Part shown: piece by piece, positions 1-9,476 of the stretch
Position numbering within the stretch: position 1 is the first letter of the stretch
Layout of the letters: each line of letters opens with the position of its first letter
Assembly: GCF_029601685.1 (NCBI RefSeq)
Contig: NZ_JARRIR010000008.1
Coordinates: 124,001 to 188,000 of the forward strand
Direction of reading: 5' to 3'
Source: Metarhizobium sp017305935
GTDB taxonomy: Bacteria; Pseudomonadota; Alphaproteobacteria; Rhizobiales; Rhizobiaceae
Length of the DNA: 64,000 nucleotides
Notes under the pieces: model-generated
Database searches by the model: none
Told to the model about the DNA's origin: nothing
Seen by the model: only the letters and a program-made list of their open reading frames with translations
Translations under genes and position numbers: made by a program

Positions 1-1
1 C

Positions 2-73
2 GGCACGCTCGCCTATCTGATCGACCGCGCCTTGCGCAAACGGGCGCTGGCCGCGAAGGAGAAGGCGTCGTGA
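2..73 (+). CDS. azlC: AzlC-type branched-chain amino acid exporter subunit, C-terminal fragment
   Basis: The window opens inside this gene; only the last 23 codons remain, a basic tail ending in KEKAS before TGA (71-73). Nothing in the fragment is diagnostic by itself. The identity rests on the next gene: an AzlD-type protein starts at the GTG at 70, overlapping this stop as GTGA, the usual arrangement of the two-subunit azlCD amino acid exporters. AzlC is the large polytopic subunit. The call is inferred from context. Confidence 0.6.
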   Translation, partial: GTLAYLIDRALRKRALAAKEKAS

Positions 74-405
74 TCGCCGAGCTGAAACCCTATCTGTTCA
101 TCGCGCTCGCCGGCTGGATCGCCACCGACATCTGGCGCTGGCTCGGCGTCCTCGCCGGCAATCGGCTTCGGGAGGATTCGGAGGCCCTGTACTGGGTGAG
201 GGCGGTCGCCACCGCTCTGGTCATGGCGGTCACCGCCAAGCTGATCGTCTTCCCGACCGGAACGCTAGCCGCCTCGCCACTGTGGATCCGGCTGACAGCG
301 GCCGGCGGCGGCTTCGCCGCCTTCCTGCTGGCCGGGCAACGCATTCCGGTCGGCGTCGTCACCGCCATCCTGCTGCTGGCCGGCCTGCTGGTGTTGATGC
401 CTTAA
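70..405 (+). CDS. azlD: AzlD family membrane protein (branched-chain amino acid export)
   Basis: A 111-residue, almost entirely hydrophobic protein with about four membrane segments (roughly residues 7-27, 44-64, 71-89 and 92-110). This is the size and pattern of AzlD, the small partner of AzlC in export of leucine, isoleucine or other amino acids. The GTG start overlaps the stop of the upstream AzlC-like gene, so the two are translationally coupled. Its TAA overlaps the stop of the convergent HIT gene by four bases (402-405). The family is recognised from pattern and pairing; the transported substrate cannot be read from the sequence. Confidence 0.8.
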   Translation: MIAELKPYLFIALAGWIATDIWRWLGVLAGNRLREDSEALYWVRAVATALVMAVTAKLIVFPTGTLAASPLWIRLTAAGGGFAAFLLAGQRIPVGVVTAILLLAGLLVLMP

Positions 406-821
406 AGAGCAGCCTTGATCTTCTCGGCATTGGCCTTCAGCACGTCGAAATTCTCCATGGTGCCGGAATGCGGCTTCAGGGGAACGCCCTCATGGCGGGG
501 GATGACGTGGAAATGCAGGTGGAAGACGGTCTGTCCCGAAGCCGGCTCGTTGAACTGCGCCACATAGACGCCATCGGCATCGAACGCTTCCTTCACCGCC
601 ACGGCAATCTTCTGCACCACGACGATGGCGTTCTGCAGCACGACCGGATCGGCGTCGAGGATGTTGCGTGAACCCTGTCGCGGGATGACCAGCACATGGC
701 CGGGCGCCTGAGGCATGACATCCATGAAGGCAATGGCGTGCTCGTCCTCGTAGACGCGGGTGGAGGGGATTTCGCCGCGCAGGATTTTCGCGAAGATGTT
801 GTCGGTGTCGTAAGCGGTCAT
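402..821 (-). CDS. HIT family nucleotide-binding hydrolase
   Basis: A 139-residue histidine-triad protein. The N-terminal FAKILRGEIPS and the C-terminal triad HLHFHVIPRHEG (HxHxH followed by further basic residues) are typical of Hint/HinT-like purine nucleoside phosphoramidase or Ap4A hydrolase enzymes; the middle His of the triad is the expected nucleophile. The ATG at 821 was chosen because it matches the normal family N-terminus (MTAYDTDN). The frame stays open further upstream, but that stretch belongs to the neighbouring gene. It is last in a minus-strand operon behind the FemAB-like gene (20-base gap). The physiological substrate is not known. Confidence 0.93.
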   Translation of the reverse strand: MTAYDTDNIFAKILRGEIPSTRVYEDEHAIAFMDVMPQAPGHVLVIPRQGSRNILDADPVVLQNAIVVVQKIAVAVKEAFDADGVYVAQFNEPASGQTVFHLHFHVIPRHEGVPLKPHSGTMENFDVLKANAEKIKAAL

Positions 822-841
822 AATGTCTCCCTTGCTGTATG

Positions 842-2019
<1,178 letters not shown>

Positions 2020-2023
<4 letters not shown>

Positions 2024-2751
2024 GCCGTGAGGATCGGTTTTTCCCGTGGGTCGAAGCCTTCGAAGGTCATCTGGTCGGCATTGGCGAATGTGTGGCGGAT
2101 GGCCTCGTCATTGCGCACCGTCCAGGTGATGACCGGGATACCACGCTGCCTTTGTGCCGTAATGAAGGCATTGGGCAGATGGTCCCAGGCATAGGAGATG
2201 AAATCCAGCCCGGCATGCATGGCGTCGTCATGGGCGAAGAATTTTTCCGGTTCCGTGCCCTCGGCCGTCAGACCGACCGGGTAGGGACTTCCAAGCTCCT
2301 TCAAATCCTTGAGCAGCCAGGTGTCGAAGCTCATCAGCGCCACCTTGCCCCGATAACCCTCCAGCGTTTCCAGCACGCTGGCGGCAAAACCGTCGTCGTC
2401 ACCCTGCCGGCCCTTGAGCTCCAGCACCAGCGGCACGCGGCCGGCGCAGAGGTCGAGCAGTTTCTTCAGCGTGGGCACCTTGTCGGCGGTGCCCCCGATG
2501 GAGAGCAGCCCAAGTTCGGCGCTGGTTTTTTCGCGCACGTCGCCGCCGATATTGCACAGGCGCTTGAGATCGTCGTCATGGAAGACGACCGGCACGCCGT
2601 CCGAGGCGTATTGCAGGTCGCATTCGATGGCGAAACCGGCCTCGATGGCGCGGGAGAAGGCCGAGAGCGTGTTCTCCCAGACCTGATGGTTCATGTCGTG
2701 ATAGCCGCGATGCGCTATCGCGCGCTCCGACAGCCAGGAGGCATCGGTCAT
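2020..2751 (-). CDS. Glycerophosphodiester phosphodiesterase (GDPD)
   Basis: A 243-residue cytoplasmic GDPD. It opens with the family hallmark AHRGYHDMNHQVWENTLSAF, which holds the catalytic His-Arg and metal Glu-Asn, followed by ECDLQ and VVFHDDDLKRLC with the second catalytic His and acidic ligands. The later LELKG and TWTVRN blocks complete the TIM barrel. It hydrolyses glycerophosphodiesters such as glycerophosphocholine to glycerol-3-phosphate and alcohol. There is no signal peptide, so it acts on internal or imported substrate. The gene overlaps both neighbours by four bases. It resembles UgpQ, but no ugp transporter is nearby, so no symbol is given. Confidence 0.92.
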
Positions 2752-3218
2752 GGCGCGATTTCCAGGATGGCGTCGATCTCGACGGCGGCGTTCAGCGGCA
2801 GCGACGCCATGCCGACGGCGGCGCGGGCGTGCTTGCCGGCTTCTCCAAGCACGTTGGCGAGCAGGTTAGAAGCGCCGTTGATCACCAAGTGCTGCTCGAC
2901 GAAGCTCGGCATGGAGGCGACGAAGCCGTTCAGCTTGATGATTCGCACGATGCGGCCAAGATCGCCGCCAAGCGCGGCCTTCGCCTGGGCGAGGATATTG
3001 ATGGCACAGAGCTCGGCGGCGCGCGCGCCGGTGGCGACATCGACGTCCTGGCCGAGCAGGCCAGTCACGGCGACCTTGCCGTTCTCGATCGGCAGTTGCC
3101 CGGAGAGATAGAGCAGGTTGCCGCTGATGACATAGGGAACGTAGTTTGCGGCCGGCGCTGCGGCCTGGGGCAGGGTGATCGCCAGTTCCTTCAGGCGGGC
3201 TTCGATTGCTTCGGACAT
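2748..3218 (-). CDS. RidA (YjgF/YER057c) family protein
   Basis: A 156-residue RidA-superfamily protein, recognised from YVISGNLLYLSGQLP near residue 27 and the C-terminal LPLNAAVEIDAILEIA. RidA enzymes deaminate reactive enamine/imine intermediates. This is a longer subfamily (about 150 residues against 128 for archetypal RidA) that often lacks the catalytic Arg, so deaminase activity is not certain. The ATG at 3218 was chosen over the in-frame GTG at 3230 because GGGAGAGG lies five to eight bases before it. It is the first gene of the four-gene minus-strand operon down to 402. Confidence 0.88.
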   Translation of the reverse strand: MSEAIEARLKELAITLPQAAAPAANYVPYVISGNLLYLSGQLPIENGKVAVTGLLGQDVDVATGARAAELCAINILAQAKAALGGDLGRIVRIIKLNGFVASMPSFVEQHLVINGASNLLANVLGEAGKHARAAVGMASLPLNAAVEIDAILEIAP

Positions 3219-3333
3219 TTCCTCTCCCACTTGTTGTCATTTCCCCAAAAATCCGTCATCCAATGCGCGGATGCCTCGTTTCGGTCGCAAGCGTTCTTAT
3301 ATCATTGCGGCCTGATTCAACAGGAGATATTGC

Positions 3334-4161
3334 ATGCATCGCTCGCGTCGCGCCGCCGTTCTTGTCGCTGCTTCGGCCGCCACGTGCCTCAGCGCGTTCG
3401 GTGCGCAGGCAGCCGTGGCGAGCGGGCTGGTGCCCCACCGCGCCGTCTATGACTTGCGCCTCAAGGAGGCCTCGGAGCGTTCCGGCATCGCCGGCATGGT
3501 CGGCCGCATGGTCTATGAATTCATGGGCTCGGATTGCGCCGGCTACACCACCAATTTTCGCTTCGTCACCGAGGTCGATACCGGCGAGACCAAGCGCGTG
3601 ACCGACCAGCAGACAACGACTTACGAGGATCTGGCCAAGGGCCGTTTCCGCTTCGAGACCAAATCCTTCACCGACGACCAGATGGACAAGCAGGTTTCCG
3701 GATCGGCCACCGACGGCAAGGACAAGCTGACGGTGGAACTCAGCGCTCCGGAACGGCGTGAGGTTCAACTCGCCGATGGCCGCTTTCCGACCGCGCACAT
3801 GCTCGACGTCATCGACAATGCCAAGAGGGGCAACCGCTTCTTCGAGTCCCGCATCTTCGATGGCAGCGACAATGGCGACCAGACGCTGATGACCACCACC
3901 GTCGTCGGCAAGCAGGACCAGCCGCAGGGCGACGACAGCGACGCCAAGCCGGCCGGTCAATTTGCCAAATCCCCCTACTGGCCGGTGACCATCGCCTATT
4001 TTAACGACACCTCCAAGGGCGATTCGCTGCCGATCTACCGCATGTCGTTCAAGCTCTACGACAACGGCATCACCCGCGATCTGACCATGGACTACGGTGA
4101 TTTCGTCCTGACGGGCCGTCTGTCGAAGCTGGAGATGCTCCAGCCGACCGCCTGCAAGTAA
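3334..4161 (+). CDS. eipB: Cell envelope integrity protein EipB family (DUF1849)
   Basis: A 275-residue exported protein. Residues 1-26 form a signal peptide (basic start, hydrophobic core, AQA cleavage). The mature part begins LVPHRAVYDLRL, the signature of EipB, a periplasmic beta-spiral protein that supports envelope integrity in Brucella and relatives. Two cysteines outside the signal, C68 (SDCAG) and C274 (TACK), correspond to the intramolecular disulfide known for Brucella EipB. AGGAGA precedes the ATG. It is monocistronic, divergent from the RidA operon. The symbol is by family similarity. Confidence 0.88.
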   Translation: MHRSRRAAVLVAASAATCLSAFGAQAAVASGLVPHRAVYDLRLKEASERSGIAGMVGRMVYEFMGSDCAGYTTNFRFVTEVDTGETKRVTDQQTTTYEDLAKGRFRFETKSFTDDQMDKQVSGSATDGKDKLTVELSAPERREVQLADGRFPTAHMLDVIDNAKRGNRFFESRIFDGSDNGDQTLMTTTVVGKQDQPQGDDSDAKPAGQFAKSPYWPVTIAYFNDTSKGDSLPIYRMSFKLYDNGITRDLTMDYGDFVLTGRLSKLEMLQPTACK

Positions 4162-4289
4162 CTGAGCGGCGCGCGCTGTCATAATTTCGAAGGCCGCGCT
4201 TGCATTTTCGGCAAATCGCCTGTAAGGCCACCCGCATTCCACACGGGAAGTTTGGGGTTGTCCGGGAGAAATCCGGTCCGCTCCGCCGG

Positions 4290-4320
4290 TGGCCGTTCCA
4301 CAAGGACGGCTGTTTTGCTT
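4290..4320 (+). promoter_or_regulatory. Hairpin plus T-rich stretch in the rpsB leader
   Basis: About 40 bases before rpsB, GGCCGTTCC and GGACGGC can pair (one bulged base) around ACAA, followed by TGTTTTGCTT. This looks like a weak attenuator or a structured element in the ribosomal protein S2 leader. S2 is known to autoregulate rpsB-tsf in enterobacteria, but the element here was not matched to a known family. Seen in the sequence; the role is inference. Confidence 0.3.
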
Positions 4321-4353
4321 CCCGAAGGTTCAACCGGAAAAGGAGAAAAAGGC

Positions 4354-5121
4354 ATGGCATTGCCTGATTTCAGCATGCGCCAGCTTCTGGAAGCTGGTGT
4401 TCACTTCGGCCACCAGACCCATCGCTGGAACCCGAAGATGAAGCCCTACATCTTTGGCGATCGTAACAACATCCACATCATCGACCTGGCACAGACCGTG
4501 CCGATGCTGTCGCGCGCCCTGCAGGTCGTGTCCGACACCGTCGCCCGCGGCGGCCGCGTCCTGTTCGTCGGCACCAAGCGCCAGGCTTCGGAACTGATCG
4601 CCGATAGCGCCAAGCGTTCGGCCCAGTACTACGTCAATTCCCGCTGGCTCGGCGGCATGATGACCAACTGGAAGACCATTTCGAACTCGATCCAGCGTCT
4701 GCGCAAGCTCGACGAGATCCTGGCTTCGGAAGGCTCGGGCTACTCCAAGAAGGAACGCCTGAACCTGGAGCGCGAGCGCCAGAAGCTCGACAAGGCCCTC
4801 GGCGGTATCCGCGACATGGGCGGCGTTCCGGACCTGATGTTCATCATCGACACCAATAAGGAAAAGATCGCCATCGATGAAGCCAAGCGCCTGGGCATCC
4901 CGGTCGTCGCCATCATCGATTCGAATTGCGATCCGGACCAGATTGACTACGCCATTCCCGGCAACGACGACGCCTCGCGCGCCATCGCTCTCTACTGCGA
5001 CCTGATCGCCCGCGCTGCCATCGACGGCATCGCCCGCCAGCAGGGTGCGGCCGGCCACGATATCGGCGCTTCCGTCGAGGCGCCGTCCGAGCCGACGCTC
5101 GAAGACGAAGCCGGCGCCTGA
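4354..5121 (+). CDS. rpsB: 30S ribosomal protein S2
   Basis: A 255-residue S2 protein with the canonical start MALPDFSMRQLLEAGVHFGH and the conserved GTKRQA, NSRWLGGMMTNWKT, PDLMFIIDTNKE and IPVVAIIDSNCDPD blocks. It binds the 30S head with S1 and is needed for translation initiation. The ATG was chosen by family alignment and AGGAG at 4341-4345; upstream open frame is leader. A terminator follows at 5178, so tsf is separated from it by 324 bases that also contain a palindromic repeat. Confidence 0.98.
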   Translation: MALPDFSMRQLLEAGVHFGHQTHRWNPKMKPYIFGDRNNIHIIDLAQTVPMLSRALQVVSDTVARGGRVLFVGTKRQASELIADSAKRSAQYYVNSRWLGGMMTNWKTISNSIQRLRKLDEILASEGSGYSKKERLNLERERQKLDKALGGIRDMGGVPDLMFIIDTNKEKIAIDEAKRLGIPVVAIIDSNCDPDQIDYAIPGNDDASRAIALYCDLIARAAIDGIARQQGAAGHDIGASVEAPSEPTLEDEAGA

Positions 5122-5177
5122 TGCCGGTCAAGGGTGGGGCGCGGGAAGCGTTCCGCCCTTCATCATGAAGACCGGGC

Positions 5178-5219
5178 AGGGCCGTTTGTGACCATGGGTT
5201 CGAGCGGCCTTGCTTTTTT
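5178..5219 (+). terminator. Rho-independent terminator after rpsB
   Basis: AGGGCCGT and GCGGCCTT pair (8 bp with G-U pairs) and are followed by GCTTTTTTA. It lies 57 bases after the rpsB stop and probably reduces read-through into tsf. Confidence 0.7.
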
Positions 5220-5233
5220 ACCGCGCTGCGGCT

Positions 5234-5317
5234 GACCCTGTTCAGGGTCGTGAATGAGAAGCATTTCCAGGAAAAGTGGATACCGATTTTCCGTTCGGAA
5301 ATGCGCCAGAACAAAAC
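5234..5317. repeat. Rhizobial-type palindromic intergenic repeat, copy 1
   Basis: Between rpsB and tsf, GCATTTCC (5261-5268) pairs with GGAAATGC (5297-5304), and nested within it GGAAAA (5270-5275) pairs with TTTTCC (5287-5292), followed by GCCAGAACAAAAC. A separate tight hairpin GACCCTG-TT-CAGGGTC (5234-5249) precedes it. The nested architecture recurs at 45806, 55273 and 56370, and resembles the intergenic mosaic elements (RIME type) described in rhizobia. The family name is from memory of their architecture. Confidence 0.75.
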
Positions 5318-5445
5318 AGCGCGGCGAGCGTGGTGCAGCTTCATCACGCTGTCACATTTCCGGGTGCATTTCGTTCCCCAATCCGGGTGCTGCTTTCTGC
5401 CGGTGTTCCGGCGGTCGCATCCGACGAACCGATAAAGAGGCAAAG

Positions 5446-6372
5446 ATGACCAACGTAACAGCGGCAATGGTGAAAGACCTGCGCGAAAAGACCGGCGCGG
5501 GCATGATGGACTGCAAGAAGGCGCTGGCCGAAACCAATGGCGACATGGAAGCCGCCATCGACTGGCTGCGCGCCAAGGGCATCGCCAAGGCCGACAAGAA
5601 GTCGGGCCGCACCGCTGCCGAAGGCTTGGTCGGCATCGCCAGCAATGGCACCAAGGCCGTCGTCGTCGAAGTCAACTCGGAAACCGACTTCGTTGCCCGT
5701 AACGACGCCTTCCAGGATCTGGTTCGCGGCATCGCCCAGGTTGCGCTTGGCACCGACGGTTCCGTCGAAGCCGTTGCCGCCGCCGCCTATCCGGCCAGCG
5801 GCAAGCCGGTCGGCGACACCATCAAGGACGCCGTCGCCACCATCGGCGAAAACATGAACCTGCGCCGTTCGGCCTCGCTCTCCGTCGAAGACGGCGTCGT
5901 CGCCACCTATATCCATAACGGCGTTGCCGATGGCCTCGGCAAGCTCGGCGTTCTCGTCGCGCTGAAGTCGACCGGCGACAAGGAAGCCCTGAACGCCATC
6001 GGCCGCCAGGTTGCCATGCACATCGCCGCCACCAACCCGCTGGCGCTGCGCGCCGAAGAAGTCGATGCCGCCGTCGCCGAGCGCGAGCGCAACGTCTTCA
6101 TCGAACAGTCGCGCGCTTCCGGCAAGCCGGATGCGATCATCGAAAAGATGGTCGACGGCCGCATGCGCAAGTTCTTCGAAGAAGTCGCCCTGCTGTCGCA
6201 GGCCTTCGTCATCAACCCCGACCTGACCGTCGCGGCTGCCGTCAAGGAAGCCGAAAAGGCTGTCGGCGCGCCGATCGAAGTCACCGGCATGGCCCGCCTG
6301 CTGCTCGGCGAAGGCGTCGAGAAGGAAGAGACGGATTTCGCGGCTGAAGTCGCTGCCGCCGCCAAGGGCTGA
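5446..6372 (+). CDS. tsf: Translation elongation factor Ts
   Basis: A 308-residue EF-Ts, the guanine nucleotide exchange factor of EF-Tu. The N-terminus MTNVTAAMVKDLREKTGAGMMDCKKAL is the classic UBA-like domain with the conserved TGAGMMDCKKAL motif. KAVVVEVNSETDFVARN starts the dimerisation core and MHIAATNPLAL lies in the second half. Start by family alignment with AAAGAGG upstream; the frame open before it runs through the palindromic repeat and is not coding. It heads the tsf-pyrH-frr stretch. Confidence 0.98.
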   Translation: MTNVTAAMVKDLREKTGAGMMDCKKALAETNGDMEAAIDWLRAKGIAKADKKSGRTAAEGLVGIASNGTKAVVVEVNSETDFVARNDAFQDLVRGIAQVALGTDGSVEAVAAAAYPASGKPVGDTIKDAVATIGENMNLRRSASLSVEDGVVATYIHNGVADGLGKLGVLVALKSTGDKEALNAIGRQVAMHIAATNPLALRAEEVDAAVAERERNVFIEQSRASGKPDAIIEKMVDGRMRKFFEEVALLSQAFVINPDLTVAAAVKEAEKAVGAPIEVTGMARLLLGEGVEKEETDFAAEVAAAAKG

Positions 6373-6401
6373 TCCAGCCTTCTCATTCTTGGGAAAAGAT
6401 C

Positions 6402-6427
6402 GGGCATCGCGTGACAACGCGGTGCCC
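6402..6427 (+). promoter_or_regulatory. Stem-loop between tsf and pyrH
   Basis: GGGCATCGCG pairs with CGCGGTGCCC (one G-U) around TGACAA. No T-run follows, so this is more likely an mRNA processing or stability structure than a full terminator. Confidence 0.4.
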
Positions 6428-6477
6428 TTCGTGTATCCGGCATCCAGCAGCCGTTTCTTGCGTATGAAGGAGCCACC

Positions 6478-7200
<723 letters not shown>

Positions 7201-7260
7201 CGGGATCGTTCGCGTGCAGTGTCGCGACGGACGGGCAGGGATAAGACGGGAGTTAGGAAC

Positions 7261-7821
7261 ATGAGTGCAGGTTTTGATCTGAAAGAACTGAAGCGCCGCA
7301 TGGATGGCGCTATCAATGCGTTCAAGAGCGATATCGCCTCGCTGCGCACCGGCCGCGCCTCGGCCAACGTTCTCGATCCGGTGATGGTCGAAGCCTATGG
7401 TTCGCGCGTGCCGCTGAACCAGGTCGCCAATATCACCGTTCCCGAACCGCGCATGCTCGGCGTCTCCATCTGGGACAAGTCGATGGTCGGCGCCGTCGAT
7501 CGCGCCATTCGCGAAGCCAATCTCGGCCTGAACCCGATCATCGACGGCCAGAACCTGCGCATTCCGCTGCCGGAACTCAACGAGGAGCGCCGCCGCTCGC
7601 TGGTCAAGGTCGCCCATGACTATGCCGAAAAGGCCAAGGTCGCCGTGCGCCACGTTCGCCGCGACGGCATGGATTCGCTGAAGAAATCCGAGAAGGACGG
7701 CGACATCGGCCAGGACGAAAGCCGCGCCACCTCCGACAAGGTGCAGAAGATGACGGACGAGACGATTTCGGAAATCGACCGCTTGCTCGCCGATAAGGAA
7801 AAGGAAATCATGCAGGTTTAA
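7261..7821 (+). CDS. frr: Ribosome recycling factor
   Basis: A 186-residue RRF, which splits post-termination ribosomes together with EF-G. Conserved blocks: LRTGRASANVLDPVMVEAYG, PLNQVANITVPEPR, LNPIIDGQNLRIPLPELNEERR and HVRRDGMD near the coiled-coil end. The ATG at 7261 follows TTAGGA and fits the family length of about 186 residues; the frame is open upstream without a better start. Confidence 0.98.
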   Translation: MSAGFDLKELKRRMDGAINAFKSDIASLRTGRASANVLDPVMVEAYGSRVPLNQVANITVPEPRMLGVSIWDKSMVGAVDRAIREANLGLNPIIDGQNLRIPLPELNEERRRSLVKVAHDYAEKAKVAVRHVRRDGMDSLKKSEKDGDIGQDESRATSDKVQKMTDETISEIDRLLADKEKEIMQV

Positions 7822-7863
7822 CTGCTCTTGGCGATTCCCCTCTTGCGAGAAACCGGACCGGCG

Positions 7864-8610
7864 ATGTCAGATCTTCACCTAGCGAGCGTGCCAGAGCATG
7901 TGGCCATCATCATGGATGGGAATGGCCGCTGGGCGAATCAGCGTGGCCTGCCGCGCACGATGGGGCATCGTAAAGGGGTGGAAGCCGTACGCGAGGTCGT
8001 GCGCGCCGCAGGCGATTGCGGCGTGCGCTTCCTGACGCTTTTTGCCTTCTCTTCTGAGAACTGGCGCCGCCCGGAAACCGAGGTCTCGGACCTCATGGGC
8101 CTGCTCAGGGCCTTCATCCGCCGCGATCTTGCAGAGCTGCACCGCGAAAATGTGCGCATCCGCGTCATCGGCGACCGCCAGAACCTGCGCAGCGACATTC
8201 TGCCACTGCTCCTGGAAGCGGAAGAAACCACACGCAACAATACGGCGCTGACGCTGGTGATCGCCTTCAACTACGGCGCCCGCGACGAGATCGCCCGCGC
8301 CGCCGCCAAACTGGCGCGCGAAGTGGCCGCCGGCACGCTGCGGCCGGAGGATATCGACGCGGAAATGCTGAACGGGCGCATGGACACCACAGACATTCCC
8401 GATCCCGACCTCATCATCCGCACCAGCGGCGAGGAGCGCCTGTCCAATTTCCTGCTCTGGCAGGCCGCCTATTCGGAACTGCTGTTCGTGCCGGAATATT
8501 GGCCGGATTTCACCCGCGAACAGTTTTACAAGGCGCTTGAAAGATATGCGGCGCGCGAGCGGCGATTCGGCGGGCTTTCCACGAAAACGCTCGCAGCGGG
8601 GGCGCCATGA
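7864..8610 (+). CDS. uppS: Undecaprenyl diphosphate synthase (cis-prenyltransferase)
   Basis: A 248-residue UPP synthase building the C55 lipid carrier for cell wall and polysaccharide synthesis from FPP and IPP. IIMDGNGRWANQRGLPRTMGH carries the catalytic Asp; LFAFSSENWRRP, NYGARDEI and the C-terminal DLIIRTSGEERLSNFLLWQAAYSEL complete the family signature. The ATG at 7864 fits the family; an in-frame TTG at 7828 is also possible because the SD before 7864 is weak. Its last four bases overlap cdsA. Confidence 0.97.
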   Translation: MSDLHLASVPEHVAIIMDGNGRWANQRGLPRTMGHRKGVEAVREVVRAAGDCGVRFLTLFAFSSENWRRPETEVSDLMGLLRAFIRRDLAELHRENVRIRVIGDRQNLRSDILPLLLEAEETTRNNTALTLVIAFNYGARDEIARAAAKLAREVAAGTLRPEDIDAEMLNGRMDTTDIPDPDLIIRTSGEERLSNFLLWQAAYSELLFVPEYWPDFTREQFYKALERYAARERRFGGLSTKTLAAGAP

Positions 8611-9443
8611 GCCAGGAACTCAAGCTGCGCATCGTCTCCGCCATCGTTCTGGCGGTGATCGTGCTGGGCGCGACCTGGATGGGCGGGGCGGCTTTCCGCA
8701 TCGTCTGCGCCGTCATCGGCCTTTTGATCTATTCCGAGTGGTCGACGATCACCGGTCTGGCGTCGCGCGTCGTCGGCGGCAATGCCTTCGGCTGGTTTGC
8801 GCTGGCCGTGATTGCCGGCAACACCGTGTTCGGCGCGGAGGATCTGGCGATCCCGCTGCTCGGCGGCTGTGTGTTCACGGCGGTTCTTCTGACCGTCTTC
8901 AACCGCTCCGGCACCTGGTGGCTGCCCGGCGGTATCCTTTATGCCGGCCTGTCCTGCGTGTCGCTGGCCGCGATTCGCGACGACGACCATATCGGCCTGG
9001 CGGCCATGCTGTTCGTTTTCGCCGTCGTCTGGGGCACCGATATCCTAGCCTATTTCGTCGGCCGCGCCATCGGCGGGCCGAAGCTTGCGCCGCGCATATC
9101 GCCCGGCAAGACCTGGTCGGGCGCTATCGGCGGTGCCTCCGCCGGAGTGATCGCCGGCGCGATCGCCTCCTATTCGGCCGCCGGCAGCGTCGGGCTGTGG
9201 ACGGTGGCAATCGCCTTGATGCTGTCGGTATCCAGCCAGATCGGCGATCTCTTCGAATCCTTCATCAAGCGTCGTTTCGGCGTCAAGGATTCGGGACGCA
9301 TCATTCCCGGTCATGGCGGGGTCATGGACCGGGTCGACGGACTTGTTTTCGCCTGCTTTGCCGCCTTCATTCTGGCGGTATGGTTTTCGGTGCTCGGTGA
9401 CGGCAGCCTGTCGTCCGTCGGAGCGTTCCTTTTCAATCGGTGA
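8607..9443 (+). CDS. cdsA: Phosphatidate cytidylyltransferase (CDP-diglyceride synthase)
   Basis: A 278-residue integral membrane enzyme with several hydrophobic segments, making CDP-diacylglycerol, the precursor of all phospholipids here including the phosphatidylcholine made by Pcs at 26427. The C-terminal signature is complete: SFIKRRFGVKDSG followed by HGGVMDRVDG with the metal-binding Asp residues. The ATG overlaps the uppS stop (ATGA). Confidence 0.97.
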   Translation: MSQELKLRIVSAIVLAVIVLGATWMGGAAFRIVCAVIGLLIYSEWSTITGLASRVVGGNAFGWFALAVIAGNTVFGAEDLAIPLLGGCVFTAVLLTVFNRSGTWWLPGGILYAGLSCVSLAAIRDDDHIGLAAMLFVFAVVWGTDILAYFVGRAIGGPKLAPRISPGKTWSGAIGGASAGVIAGAIASYSAAGSVGLWTVAIALMLSVSSQIGDLFESFIKRRFGVKDSGRIIPGHGGVMDRVDGLVFACFAAFILAVWFSVLGDGSLSSVGAFLFNR

Positions 9444-9476
9444 AGGGTTAGACGGGGGTTCCCCGTTCAGCCCGAG

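Noticed and set aside
5254..5445. N-terminal extension of EF-Ts through the repeat
   Set aside because: EF-Ts starts universally at the MTNVTAAMVK position, which has its own SD.
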